From Stenotrophomonas maltophilia (lineage in GTDB: Bacteria; Pseudomonadota; Gammaproteobacteria; Xanthomonadales; Xanthomonadaceae), in NCBI RefSeq assembly GCF_025642255.1, contig NZ_CP106759.1:248001-312000 (forward strand): a stretch of DNA of 64,000 nt, given 5' to 3'. Position 1 is the first letter of the stretch. Every line of letters begins with the position of its first letter. Under the pieces are notes generated by a model. It searched no databases, was not told the origin of the DNA, and saw nothing but the letters and a program-made list of their open reading frames with translations. A program made the position numbers and the translations under genes. Of this stretch, positions 17,746-25,461 are shown in pieces.

Positions 17746-18473
17746 GCGACTGGTTGTTCGACCTGGGCAATTCGCGCTTCAAGTTCGCGCCGTTGCAGGG
17801 GGATCGCGCGGGTGACGTACAGGCCTGGGCGCATGGCGCCGAAGGCATGGCCGGGCAGCCGCCGCACAGCCTGCCCAGCGGCGCGACGGCGTTCGTCGCC
17901 AGCGTGGCCGCACCTTCGCTGACCAGCGCCATGCTGGACCAGCTGCAGCGGCGCTTCGACCAGGTGCATGTGGTGCGCACCAGCGCCGAATGCGCAGGCG
18001 TGCGCATCGCCTACGCGCGCCCGGAGAAGTTCGGTGTGGATCGTTTCCTTGCCCTGCTGGCCGCCGCCAAGGCGCAGCGCCCGGTGCTGGTGGTGGGCGT
18101 GGGCACGGCGCTGACCATCGACCTGCTCGATGCCAGTGGCCAGCATCACGGCGGCCGCATCGCCGCATCACCCACCACCATGCGCGAAGCACTGCATGCG
18201 CGCGCCGTGCAGCTGCCCGCCAGTGGCGGCGATTACAGCGAGTTTGCCAATGACACCGCCGACGCACTCGCCTCCGGTTGCGATGGTGCTGCGGTGGCGC
18301 TGGTCGAGCGCAGTGCGCAGCAGGCGCAGGCACTGCTGGGTGTGATGCCGTCGCTGCTGGTGCACGGTGGCGGCGCGCCCGCGCTGATGCCATTGCTGGA
18401 CGGCGCCGACTACCACCCCTCGCTGGTGCTGGACGGCCTCGCCCGCTGGGCGGTGCACCAGCCTGCAGGCTAG
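17742..18473 (+). CDS. coaX: Type III pantothenate kinase
   Basis: This 243-aa cytosolic kinase phosphorylates pantothenate, the first step of CoA synthesis. ASKHA-fold motifs are the N-terminal LFDLGNSRFKF, the substrate-binding DRFLALLAA and the GTALTIDLLD phosphate loop, with LVHGGGAPAL near the C-terminus. Its ATGA overlap with birA and the gene order birA-coaX-SPOR protein are common in Xanthomonadaceae. coaBC, which acts two steps later, is in the same window at 59 kb but in a different operon. Confidence 0.93.
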   Translation: MSDWLFDLGNSRFKFAPLQGDRAGDVQAWAHGAEGMAGQPPHSLPSGATAFVASVAAPSLTSAMLDQLQRRFDQVHVVRTSAECAGVRIAYARPEKFGVDRFLALLAAAKAQRPVLVVGVGTALTIDLLDASGQHHGGRIAASPTTMREALHARAVQLPASGGDYSEFANDTADALASGCDGAAVALVERSAQQAQALLGVMPSLLVHGGGAPALMPLLDGADYHPSLVLDGLARWAVHQPAG

Positions 18474-18482
18474 TATCCGCGC

Positions 18483-19316
18483 ATGCTCACCCGTGCCCTG
18501 ATCGTCGTCCTGGCCATCCTCAATCTTGGCGTTGCCTGCTGGTGGCTGCTGCGCGATGCGCCGCAGAAGCCTGCGCCGCCACCGCGGCCCGCCGGCGTGG
18601 CCGAACTGCGCTGGGTGCCCGGCGGCACCGATGCGGCGGTGGCCGCGCAGGCATCGTCGGAGGCACCGGCGCCAGCACTGGTGGAGCGCGACCCCGCAGC
18701 GGCGACCGCCGTGGCGTCCACTCCTGCCCCTGCCGCGCCGGCCAAGCCGCAAGCCGAGCCGGCCAAGGCGCCGGCTGCGGAAGCAACCTCCAGCCCGACG
18801 CCAGCGCCGGCGCCGGTCGCACCGCCGGTCGCGCAGGCGCCTGCCGCCAGCGAGCCGCCGCGCTGCATCGCGTTGGGTCCGTTCGCCGATCGTGCCGCCG
18901 CCAGCGCAGCGCAGGGCCGGGCCGGCACGCTGCTCAGCCAGGCGCGCCTGCGCGAGCAGCCGGCCGCCAGTGGCAGTGCCCGCTACCGCGTGCTGCTGCC
19001 GGCCGCCGCCAGCCGCGAAGAGGCGCAGGCCACGGTCAAGCGCATCGTCGCTGCGGGCCTGGGCGACTACTACATCATCAGCCAGGGTGAGGACGCCAAC
19101 GCCGTGGCGCTGGGCCAGTACCGCAACCGCGAAGGCGCCGAGCGGCGTATCGCTGCGGTGCAGGCCGCCGGCTTCCAGCCGCGCCTGGTGGCCAGCGGCG
19201 ACGCCGGCCAGTGGTGGGTGGACGGGCAGCTGGCCGGCACCGCACAGCCTGCGCAGGTGCAGCAGCGCAGCGGCGCCGCCCGGCAACAGTCGCTGGAATG
19301 CGCGCGACTGCGCTAG
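18483..19316 (+). CDS. Membrane-anchored SPOR-domain protein
   Basis: This 277-aa protein has an N-terminal membrane anchor (about 1-22, ALIVVLAILNLGVACWWLL) and a long Ala/Pro-rich periplasmic linker. A C-terminal SPOR-like region (about 120-240) contains the typical ALGPFADRAAASAAQGRA and two GQYRNREGAERR-like beta-alpha units. SPOR domains bind denuded peptidoglycan at division sites. It follows coaX by 9 bp in the same direction. Which division or cell-wall process it serves is unknown. Its stop codon overlaps a possible tRNA promoter. Confidence 0.75.
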   Translation: MLTRALIVVLAILNLGVACWWLLRDAPQKPAPPPRPAGVAELRWVPGGTDAAVAAQASSEAPAPALVERDPAAATAVASTPAPAAPAKPQAEPAKAPAAEATSSPTPAPAPVAPPVAQAPAASEPPRCIALGPFADRAAASAAQGRAGTLLSQARLREQPAASGSARYRVLLPAAASREEAQATVKRIVAAGLGDYYIISQGEDANAVALGQYRNREGAERRIAAVQAAGFQPRLVASGDAGQWWVDGQLAGTAQPAQVQQRSGAARQQSLECARLR

Positions 19317-19319
19317 AAT
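19314..19319 (+). promoter_or_regulatory. Possible -10 box of the tRNA-Thr gene
   Basis: TAGAAT overlaps the SPOR gene's TAG stop and is followed by a C-run discriminator, as expected for a stringently controlled tRNA promoter 38 nt before the mature 5' end. The -35 (CGCTGG at 17-nt spacing) is poor. Confidence 0.3.
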
Positions 19320-19356
19320 CCCCCCACTGCGGCGCTGCCGCCGGTGCGTCACCCAT

Positions 19357-19432
19357 GCCGCTTTAGCTCAGTTGGTAGAGCAACTGTCTTGTAAACAGTA
19401 GGTCATCCGTTCGATTCGGATAAGCGGCACCA
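19357..19432 (+). tRNA. tRNA-Thr (anticodon TGT)
   Basis: This is a full cloverleaf of 76 nt. Acceptor arms are GCCGCTT and AAGCGGC, followed by an encoded ACCA. The D-arm is GCTCAGTTGGTAGAGC. The anticodon stem is ACTGT/ACAGT with loop CTTGTAA, so the anticodon is TGT at 19390-19392. The T-arm is ATCCGTTCGATTCGGAT. It decodes ACA and, with wobble, other Thr codons. Confidence 0.97.
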
Positions 19433-19553
19433 TCCCGCAGTCGCTCGCTTCCGCAGCGTTCTTTCTCCTGCCGCGAATTGCAGCGCGTTTGCCAGGCGCC
19501 AGAGTCGCATACGCAGGGCTGTCAAAAAGAAGAGTGAACTCGAAGCATCTGAG

Positions 19554-19772
19554 GTGGCCACGCATCTCCGTACGCCTGAAGAAATGGCCGCCTATCTCGA
19601 TGCCTGCATCATTGAAAGCAATGGCGATTCGGCCTTCACTGCCAAGACACTGGGCGATATCGCGCGTGCCCAGGGGATGAGCAAGATTGCACGAGCGACG
19701 GGGTTGTCGCGCGTGAGCCTCTATCGGGCGCTGTCCGGCGAGCGGAGTCCTGATTTCGCGACCGCTACCTGA
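19554..19772 (+). pseudogene. Truncated HigA-type addiction-module antitoxin, orphan
   Basis: The 72-aa frame from GTG 19554 has the conserved core of the HigA/COG3636 antitoxin family: LRTPEEMAAYLDACI, then TLGDIARAQGMSKIARATGL with SRVSLYRALSGERSPDFAT. The family normally continues about 20 residues (a VLKVVRALG-like helix), but a stop comes at once here. In-frame sequence upstream (KKKSELEASE) fits the usual N-terminus, though no ATG is present. No toxin gene adjoins it. It is most likely a decayed half of a toxin-antitoxin pair that sat next to the tRNA. Residual DNA binding is possible. Confidence 0.65.
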
Positions 19773-19814
19773 GCGGCACGCGCTCGCGCACACGATCTCC
19801 CGGAGGCGGCATGC

Positions 19815-20207
19815 TCAGTCCGGAATGCGGGCGATCACCTTGATCTCGAAGTCGAATCCGGCAAGCCAGTTGACGCCCACCGCCGTCCAGTTGGGATAGG
19901 GCTTCTCGGGGAAGACCTCGCTCTTTACGGTCATGACGGTTCCGAACTGGTTCTGCGGGTCCGTATGGAAGGTGGTCACGTCGACGATGTCGTCAAGCCC
20001 GCAACCACCGGCCTTCAGGGTTGCCTCCAGGTTCGCGAAGGCCAGGCGGACCTGCGCCTCGAAGTCGGGCTCGGGCGTCCCGTCGCTGCGGCTGCCCACC
20101 TGGCCGGACACGAACAGCAGGTCACCCGACTCGATCGCGGCCGAATAGGTCTGCGAGGTGTACAGGTCCTGCCGGCCGGCCGGGAAAACGGCATTGCGCT
20201 TGCTCAT
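19815..20207 (-). CDS. RidA/YjgF-family protein
   Basis: This 130-aa protein has the Rid fold pattern: YSAAIESGDLLFVSGQVG, then AFANLEATLKAGGCGLDDIV and PNWTAVGVNWLAGFDFEIKV. Archetypal RidA deaminates reactive enamine/imine intermediates, and its catalytic Arg sits in a C-terminal RxxV-type motif. Here that position reads WTAVGVNWLA without the Arg, so this is likely another Rid subgroup with unknown substrate. ATG 20207 has a GGAG Shine-Dalgarno 6 nt upstream. The frame is open 16 codons further, without a ribosome site. Confidence 0.8.
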   Translation of the reverse strand: MSKRNAVFPAGRQDLYTSQTYSAAIESGDLLFVSGQVGSRSDGTPEPDFEAQVRLAFANLEATLKAGGCGLDDIVDVTTFHTDPQNQFGTVMTVKSEVFPEKPYPNWTAVGVNWLAGFDFEIKVIARIPD

Positions 20208-20329
20208 GGGATTCTCCAGAAGGGGATCGATGAGCCTCAAGGTAGTCCTCGGCATTGGCCGGATAAACGCCTATAAAGCGCCATCACTATTTGCCAAATC
20301 AAAACAATCGGCGGGCGTGGCGGCGCGGC

Positions 20330-20734
20330 TCATGCCGCGTGCAACTGCAGCTCCACATACTCCGCCAGCCCCCGGCAGGCCAGCAGCAGGCCTTCGCGCG
20401 CGCCGTCGCCGATGTCGTCCTTTTCGGCGCCATCCACACGCACGCGCTCGGCGGCGTGGAATACCTCCAGCAGCGTGACCAGGCCGGCGGCGGCGCGGTC
20501 GGTACGCGCACGGGTCACGCCCTGGCCTGGGCTGGGTACGGGGCCTTTCCACGGCTGACCATCGGCGGCATCGCCGCTGCGGATACGCTGCAGGCAGCCC
20601 ACCAGCGTGATCGGCTCAGGCAGATCCACGGCAGCGGAAAGCGCAGCTTCCAACGGCTCTGCCAGTTCGCGGGGCAGGTGCTCGGCGGCATCGCCCAGGG
20701 TGGCAAGCAGATAGGGGTAGCGGGGTGCGGTCAT
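20330..20734 (-). CDS. Hypothetical protein, 134 aa
   Basis: No family was recognised. The protein is soluble, mildly acidic and mostly helical in appearance, with no signal peptide or membrane segment. Two leucine/alanine-rich stretches (LATLGDAAEHLPRELAEPLE and GLVTLLEVFHAAERVRVDGA) bracket a glycine/proline-rich loop. ATG 20734 has a GAGG Shine-Dalgarno. It stands alone, with RidA downstream in the same direction and the hairpin-rich element immediately upstream. It could be transcribed from that element. Confidence 0.5.
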   Translation of the reverse strand: MTAPRYPYLLATLGDAAEHLPRELAEPLEAALSAAVDLPEPITLVGCLQRIRSGDAADGQPWKGPVPSPGQGVTRARTDRAAAGLVTLLEVFHAAERVRVDGAEKDDIGDGAREGLLLACRGLAEYVELQLHAA

Positions 20735-20759
20735 GGGACATCCTCATGCGGAACAGAGG

Positions 20760-20969
20760 CGCCACCCGCAGAGGGTGGCGGACGATGCGTGGCTTCCAAG
20801 ACCGGAGATCGATGAGCCGGCGGGCACAAGGCCCCCACGCACCGCCCGCCGTAGATCGGCAGACGGATTGCCAGCCGGCGCCACCCCGAGACAGGTGGCG
20901 CCGACTGACAAAGCGTATACAGCTTCAATCACACGGGCTTGGAAGTCCCGGCCACCCGTTGTCGGTGGC
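20760..20969 (-). ncRNA. Hairpin-rich element, candidate structured RNA
   Basis: Five pairings are visible. Hairpins with a shared GCCACC/GGTGGC stem lie at 20760-20780, 20877-20902 and 20951-20969. A fourth hairpin, CGGCGGGC/GCCCGCCG, is at 20818-20851. GGCTTCCAAG (20791-20800) and CTTGGAAGTC (20938-20947) pair over a distance and enclose two of the hairpins. The shared arms would allow alternative pairings. Short open frames cross it but look like by-products of the repeats. I recall similar stretches near phage P4-type immunity regions of other bacteria, but cannot confirm this. The strand is a guess, made because the next gene downstream on the minus strand lacks another promoter region. 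Confidence 0.4.
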
Positions 20970-21523
20970 GATTCATCATGCGCACGCGCAAACACCGCCC
21001 GCCAGTCATTCTTTCCAATGACTTCGTGCGATTCGAAAGAAAAAATGAATTATCGCTTTTGACCTGTTTCGCGCGATGTAAAGGCAAAAGCGACATCCTG
21101 CGCGAGGCCTTTGCAAGGGCGGAATTCCAGTGATCCCACGCGCGGCAATGGACGCGACATACGCGAAGTAAAGCTGGCTTAACCGGTGCGGCAGACGACG
21201 GCAGTCACGATGCTAACGGCAATCGCCGGCAAGCGCAGCGCCGATCCTGATGGTGCTGAAGGATCGGCACTGGCGTAGACGCCTCAGTGCTGCCATCCGC
21301 CCGGCCCGGGCGGCCCTGCCATCTGCGCATGCGTCGTCATGGCCCGTCGCTCACGTGCGGGCTGGCTACATCGCCCATACGCGCCCAGCCGTGCCGATTC
21401 CGACACTGCGTTGCCGTGCGGTGTTCCGCCACCGCTGACCGCATCTGCCCTGCTGCACCGCCGCGAGTCGTGTCACACAGCTCTGGCTAGACTGTGCTTC
21501 TTTTTCCGTTGCAGGAGGCACCC
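20970..21523. other. Intergenic stretch without a recognisable gene
   Basis: No coding region is convincing here. Bases 21000-21130 are clearly less GC-rich than the surroundings (runs such as gaaagaaaaaatgaattatc), which suggests foreign origin or a promoter zone. Two hairpins follow: GCCGATCCT/AGGATCGGC (about 21240-21268) and an adjacent CACTG/CAGTG stem. The last 40 bp should hold the arginase promoter; a possible -10 is TAGACT near 21488. Confidence 0.5.
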
Positions 21524-22444
21524 ATGGCCCATCCCATTTCCGTCTCGTTGATCGGCGTCCCCACCGATGTCGGTGCCGGCCATCGGGGCGCGCGGCTGGG
21601 GCCGGAAGCGCTGCGCGTGGCGGGCCTGCCGGAGGCGCTGGCGGCGCGCGGCGTGGACGTGCGCGACCTGGGCAACCTGGATGGCCCGCGCAACCCGTGG
21701 ACCGCGCCGGTCGAAGGCTACCGCCATCTGGACGAGGTGGTGGCCTGGAACCATGCACTGATGGAGGCCAGCTATGCCGAGCTGCAGGCCGGGCGCATGC
21801 CGATCATGCTCGGGGGCGACCATTGCCTGGGCATCGGCTCGATCACCGCGGTGGCCCGCTGGTGCCGCGAGCAGGGCAAGACCCTGCGCGTGCTGTGGCT
21901 GGATGCACACTCGGACTTCAATACCAGTGATGTCACGCCGTCGGGCAACATCCACGGCATGCCGGTGGCCTGCCTGTGCGGGCTGGGGCCGGAGGCACTG
22001 ACCCGTCTGGGCGGCAGTGCGCCGGCAATCACGCCCGCCCAGGTGCACCAGATCGGCATCCGCTCGGTGGACCCGGAAGAGAAGCGCCTGATCAAGACCC
22101 ACAAGGTCGATGTCTACGACATGCGCTACATCGACGAGAACGGTATGAAGCGCACCGTGGAGGCCGCGCTGGCCGGAATCGATGACAGCACCCATCTGCA
22201 TGTCAGCTTCGATGTCGACTTCCTCGACCCGAGCATTGCACCCGGCGTCGGCACCACGGTGCCGGGCGGGGTGAACTACCGCGAAGCGCAGCTGGTGATG
22301 GAAATGATCGCCGACAGCGGGCGCATGGGGTCGCTGGATATCGTCGAGCTCAATCCGCTGCTGGACAAGCAGAACGCCACCGCCGAACTGGCCGTGGACC
22401 TGGTGGAAAGCCTGTTCGGCAAATCCACGCTGATGCGCGATTGA
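21524..22444 (+). CDS. rocF: Arginase
   Basis: This 306-aa manganese enzyme hydrolyses arginine to ornithine and urea. Ureohydrolase signatures are in order: GGDHCLGIGSI (about 101-111), DAHSDFNTS (first Mn cluster Asp/His) and SFDVDFLDPSIAPGVGT (second cluster). The N-terminal GVPTDVGAGHRGARLGPEAL is typical of bacterial arginases rather than agmatinases. A strong AGGAGG lies 7 nt before ATG 21524. It stands alone as a single gene. Confidence 0.95.
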   Translation: MAHPISVSLIGVPTDVGAGHRGARLGPEALRVAGLPEALAARGVDVRDLGNLDGPRNPWTAPVEGYRHLDEVVAWNHALMEASYAELQAGRMPIMLGGDHCLGIGSITAVARWCREQGKTLRVLWLDAHSDFNTSDVTPSGNIHGMPVACLCGLGPEALTRLGGSAPAITPAQVHQIGIRSVDPEEKRLIKTHKVDVYDMRYIDENGMKRTVEAALAGIDDSTHLHVSFDVDFLDPSIAPGVGTTVPGGVNYREAQLVMEMIADSGRMGSLDIVELNPLLDKQNATAELAVDLVESLFGKSTLMRD

Positions 22445-22453
22445 GGGCATCCC

Positions 22454-22476
22454 TGAACGGATCGCCGATCCGTTCA
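22454..22476. terminator. Palindrome after arginase, possible terminator
   Basis: TGAACGGATCG and CGATCCGTTCA are exact reverse complements around a single base, starting 10 nt after the arginase stop. No T-tract follows, so it may also be a protein-binding palindrome. Confidence 0.5.
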
Positions 22477-22602
22477 CGCCCGCTGCACGCCGCAGCCGCC
22501 AGATTGCACCTCACGCGGCGGCGGTGGCTTCGGCCCTGCCTGCCGAGCGACAGAACCCCATCCGCGTTGTAGCGGTGAAGCGGCGAACCCAAGGAGAAGC
22601 CC

Positions 22603-22740
22603 ATGAAGCGCGTAGTTGCCCTGATGCTGTTGTCGATGTTCTCGGTGGCCATGCTGGCCGGCTGCAACACCGTTGCCGGTGCCGGCAAGGACGTGCAGAA
22701 GGCCGGTGAAAAGGTCGAGGATGCCGCCAAGGGCAACTAA
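22603..22740 (+). CDS. Entericidin-like small lipoprotein
   Basis: This 45-aa peptide has a lipoprotein signal MKRVVALMLLSMFSVAMLAG followed at once by the lipid-acceptor Cys. The short helical tail is NTVAGAGKDVQKAGEKVEDA. This is the form of EcnA/EcnB entericidins, envelope lipoproteins linked to stationary-phase and osmotic stress. A perfect AAGGAG lies 8 nt before the ATG, and a strong terminator follows 21 bp after the stop, making a monocistronic unit. Confidence 0.88.
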   Translation: MKRVVALMLLSMFSVAMLAGCNTVAGAGKDVQKAGEKVEDAAKGN

Positions 22741-22761
22741 GCCCGACGCGGTGTGGAACAG

Positions 22762-22792
22762 AAAAAGGCCGGGATCTTCCCGGCCTTTTTTT
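22762..22792 (+). terminator. Rho-independent terminator of the entericidin gene
   Basis: AAAAAGGCCGGG-atctt-CCCGGCC is followed by T7. The flanking A-run and T-run make it potentially bidirectional. Confidence 0.92.
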
Positions 22793-22954
22793 CGTGCGTG
22801 TGTATGGCCGCGTAGTCGCCATCGCGTGTGGCGATGGAGTGAACCATTCAAGCAGGTGAGCATGTGTTTCATGAGCGGTTGACCGCCTTTCAACAGCGGA
22901 TGCGGGAAGCTGCAGTCACGGTAAGAACGCCGTTGCAACCAAGGATTCCCAGCA

Positions 22955-23176
22955 ATGAACAAAGACATCATTTCCGGCAAGTGGTCGCAGCTGAAGGGCA
23001 AGGCCCAGGCCAAGTGGGGCGATCTGACCAACGACGATTTCGATGTGGCCGAGGGCAATGCCGAATATCTGGCCGGCCGCCTGCAGGAACGGTATGGCTG
23101 GGCCAAGGATCGCGCCGAGAAGGAAGTCCGTGACTTCGAAGACAGCGTGCGCAAGGACTACCCGGACTACAAGTAA
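22955..23176 (+). CDS. CsbD-family stress protein
   Basis: This 73-aa hydrophilic protein has the CsbD pattern: [20 protein letters not shown], then a WGDLTNDDF segment and a charged helical tail with [18 protein letters not shown]. CsbD proteins (E. coli YjbJ) are abundant general-stress proteins of unknown mechanism. An AAGGA Shine-Dalgarno lies upstream of ATG 22955. It forms a single-gene unit closed by a 12-bp hairpin at 23206-23233. Confidence 0.9.
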   Translation: MNKDIISGKWSQLKGKAQAKWGDLTNDDFDVAEGNAEYLAGRLQERYGWAKDRAEKEVRDFEDSVRKDYPDYK

Positions 23177-23205
23177 GTAGCCGGCGGTAAGCGGTTCCCC
23201 ACGTC

Positions 23206-23233
23206 GACGCCCGCACCCTCTGGTGCGGGCGTC
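23206..23233. terminator. GC-rich terminator hairpin
   Basis: GACGCCCGCACC pairs perfectly with GGTGCGGGCGTC around a 4-nt loop. It lies between the convergent csbD gene and the gene at 23248-24045. Only weak T-content follows. Confidence 0.7.
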
Positions 23234-23247
23234 GTGCTGTCAGGGAC

Positions 23248-24045
23248 TCAACGTGTCGGCGGATCCGGCACGTAGCGGTTCGGAAACGCCTGCGGCTCGC
23301 GCGGCAGGCGCGAAGGCGGGTCGAGCACGATGCCGCGTGCGCGCAGCGCGCGTGCGCTGTCGTAACGCAGCTGCACGACCTGCGCCGGCGTGCGGCTGGC
23401 CCGTTCGAATGCGGTATCACGCACCGAGGAGCGTTCGCGCGCGCCGTGACCGGTGCCCAGCGACGGTGCCTGCGACCGCGCTGAGTAGCCGTCCATGCGG
23501 CTGGCGCTGGCGTCCGCAGCGGATTCCGCAGCGGCCGGCGCCGGGGCGCCACGGCGCAGCAGCGGCTCCGGTCGGAGCGGCCAGCGACGGGCCTCCTCGA
23601 ACACCGCCGCGCCGATCACGCCGATGTTGTCCGCACGGCCGGTACGGCTGGCATAGCTGCCACTGGGGCTGCTGAAGACGAACTGCGCCACTTCATCCTG
23701 GCTCTTGCGCCAGCCGGTGATGTCGGCGCGCTGGCCGGGGTTGAGCACATAGCCGGTCTGCGACGGGTCGGCATCTTGGCCGGAGATGGCATTGATGCCA
23801 TCCACCGAGAGCACCACCAGCACCCGCCGCGGGCTGTCGTTGTACAGGCGTACCGCATAGCGATGGCCGCGCTCGCCCGCCACCCAGCGCTGTCCATCGG
23901 CTGCATGGCTGCGCAGTTCGGTGCCGCGGTCGCGGTCGATCAGGGTCATCCGCACAGGGCCGTCCTGCGGCATCGGCGGTGGCGGCGGAACCGGGCGGAA
24001 GCCGGCCAGGGGCAGGATCAGCAGCAGGGGCAGCAGGCGTTTCAT
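23248..24045 (-). CDS. Secreted protein of unknown function
   Basis: This 265-aa protein has a signal peptide (MKRLLPLLLILPLAGF), a short Pro-rich stretch and a conserved-looking beta-rich domain at about 40-150 (GHRYAVRLYNDSPRRVLVVL, then SVDGINAISG and YVLNPGQRADITGWRKS). The C-terminal part is Ala/Arg-rich and less ordered, ending in VPDPPTR. The domain pattern (RYxVRLxN...VSVDGxN...Y.L.PG) is one I have seen in hypothetical proteins of Proteobacteria, with no function known to me. ATG 24045 has a GGAG Shine-Dalgarno. A much longer open frame upstream runs over the trpS start region and is not used. Confidence 0.7.
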   Translation of the reverse strand: MKRLLPLLLILPLAGFRPVPPPPPMPQDGPVRMTLIDRDRGTELRSHAADGQRWVAGERGHRYAVRLYNDSPRRVLVVLSVDGINAISGQDADPSQTGYVLNPGQRADITGWRKSQDEVAQFVFSSPSGSYASRTGRADNIGVIGAAVFEEARRWPLRPEPLLRRGAPAPAAAESAADASASRMDGYSARSQAPSLGTGHGARERSSVRDTAFERASRTPAQVVQLRYDSARALRARGIVLDPPSRLPREPQAFPNRYVPDPPTR

Positions 24046-24153
24046 GTGGGAACTCCGGTGGGCTCGGGTGAATGAACGACCCGCAGGCCCTGACGGGGTT
24101 GGCCGTGGGCACGGTAAACTGGTTCCGTTCATCGAAGGTTTCCCCACGCAGTC

Positions 24154-25449
24154 ATGACGACCCGAGTCCTTACCGGCATCACCCCCTCCGGCACCCCCCA
24201 TCTGGGCAACTACGTTGGCGCCATCCGTCCGGCCATCGCGGCCAGCCGCACCCCGGGGATCGAGAGCTTCTTCTTCCTGGCCGACCTGCACAGCCTGATC
24301 AAGGCGCAGGATCCGCAGCGCACCCAGCGCGCGACCCTGGAGATCGCAGCCAGCTGGCTGGCCTGCGGCCTGGATCCGGAACACGTCTGGTTCTACCGCC
24401 AGAGCGACATCCGCGAAACCACCGAACTGATGTGGTTCCTGACCGCGATCGCCAGCAAGGGCATCCTCAATCGTGCCCATGCCTACAAGGCAGCGGTGGA
24501 CAAGAACCGCGAGGAAGGCCTGGACGAGGATGCCGGCGTCAGCGCCGGGCTGTTCATGTACCCGGTGCTGATGGCTGCCGACATCCTGATCTTCAAGGCC
24601 AACCAGGTGCCGGTCGGTCGTGACCAGATCCAGCACATCGAGATGGCCCGCGACTTCGCCCAGCGCTTCAATCACGTCTACGGCAGGGAATACTTCCCGC
24701 TGCCGGAGGTGGTGATCGATGAGCAGGTGGCCACGCTGGCCGGCCTCGACGGCCGCAAGATGAGCAAGAGCTACCACAACACCATTCCGCTGTTCGCGCC
24801 GCGCGAGGAGCTGAAGAAGCTGGTGTTCTCGATCCTGACCGATTCGCGCGCACCGGGTGAGCCCAAGGACACCGAGGGCTCGGCGCTGTTCCAGATGTAC
24901 CAGGCCTTCGCCACGCCGGAGCAGACCGCTGCTTTCGCCCGGGCATTCGCCGAGGGCATCAGCTGGGGCGATGCCAAGCAGCAGTTGTTCGAGCGCATCG
25001 ACGGTGAGCTGTCACCGTTGCGCGAGCGTTACAACGCGCTGATGGCCGAGCCGGAAAAGATCGAGGCGCTGCTGAAGCGCCGTGGCCAGCAGCTGCGCGA
25101 GACGTTCGCGATGCCGCTGCTGGATGAGCTGCGGCACGCCGTGGGGTTGCGCGACCTGTCCACCGCCGGCGACATCGCCAGCGAGGATGCCGGCGCTGCC
25201 CGCGTGGCGCCGCCGCAGTTCAAGCAGTACCGCGAGAAGGATGGTCGTTTCTACTTCAAGCTGACCGCCGGCGACGGCACGCTGCTGATGCAGAGCATTG
25301 GTTTTGATTCGCCGCGCGATGCCGGCCAGCTGATCGCCGTGATCAAGCAGGCCGAGCAGGGTGATGCGCTGCAGAGCGAGCTGTTCAAGCTGGAGGCGGA
25401 GGTTGACGCGGTCCTGGCGGCACTGGCCGCGCTGCGCGAAGATGCCTGA
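24154..25449 (+). CDS. trpS: Tryptophanyl-tRNA synthetase with C-terminal extension
   Basis: This class I synthetase has the HIGH-type motif HLGN (16-19, in SGTPHLGNYVGAI) and KMSKS at 202-206. The tryptophan pocket and tRNA-binding helices are normal to about residue 335. The protein is 431 aa, about 95 longer than common bacterial TrpRS. The extra C-terminus contains KDGRFYFKLTAGDGTLLMQS, then GFDSPRDAGQLIAVIK, which has the pattern of a YegP/DUF1508 unit followed by a helical end. The function of this extension is unknown. ATG 24154 is well placed. The upstream region is shared with the divergent secreted-protein gene. Confidence 0.95.
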   Translation: MTTRVLTGITPSGTPHLGNYVGAIRPAIAASRTPGIESFFFLADLHSLIKAQDPQRTQRATLEIAASWLACGLDPEHVWFYRQSDIRETTELMWFLTAIASKGILNRAHAYKAAVDKNREEGLDEDAGVSAGLFMYPVLMAADILIFKANQVPVGRDQIQHIEMARDFAQRFNHVYGREYFPLPEVVIDEQVATLAGLDGRKMSKSYHNTIPLFAPREELKKLVFSILTDSRAPGEPKDTEGSALFQMYQAFATPEQTAAFARAFAEGISWGDAKQQLFERIDGELSPLRERYNALMAEPEKIEALLKRRGQQLRETFAMPLLDELRHAVGLRDLSTAGDIASEDAGAARVAPPQFKQYREKDGRFYFKLTAGDGTLLMQSIGFDSPRDAGQLIAVIKQAEQGDALQSELFKLEAEVDAVLAALAALREDA

Positions 25450-25461
25450 GCGGAGGGTGCT

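Noticed and set aside
19368..19793. 141-codon minus-strand frame over tRNA-Thr
   Set aside because: It crosses the tRNA and the antitoxin relic on the opposite strand and has no domain pattern.
20744..20995. 83-codon frame over the hairpin-rich element
   Set aside because: Its residues are dictated by the inverted repeats, there is no ribosome site, and other frames are open over the same stretch; kept as a structured element instead of a gene.
19357..21523. Attachment-site duplication of the tRNA-Thr 3' end
   Set aside because: I looked for a second copy of the T-arm/acceptor sequence downstream to the arginase gene and saw none.
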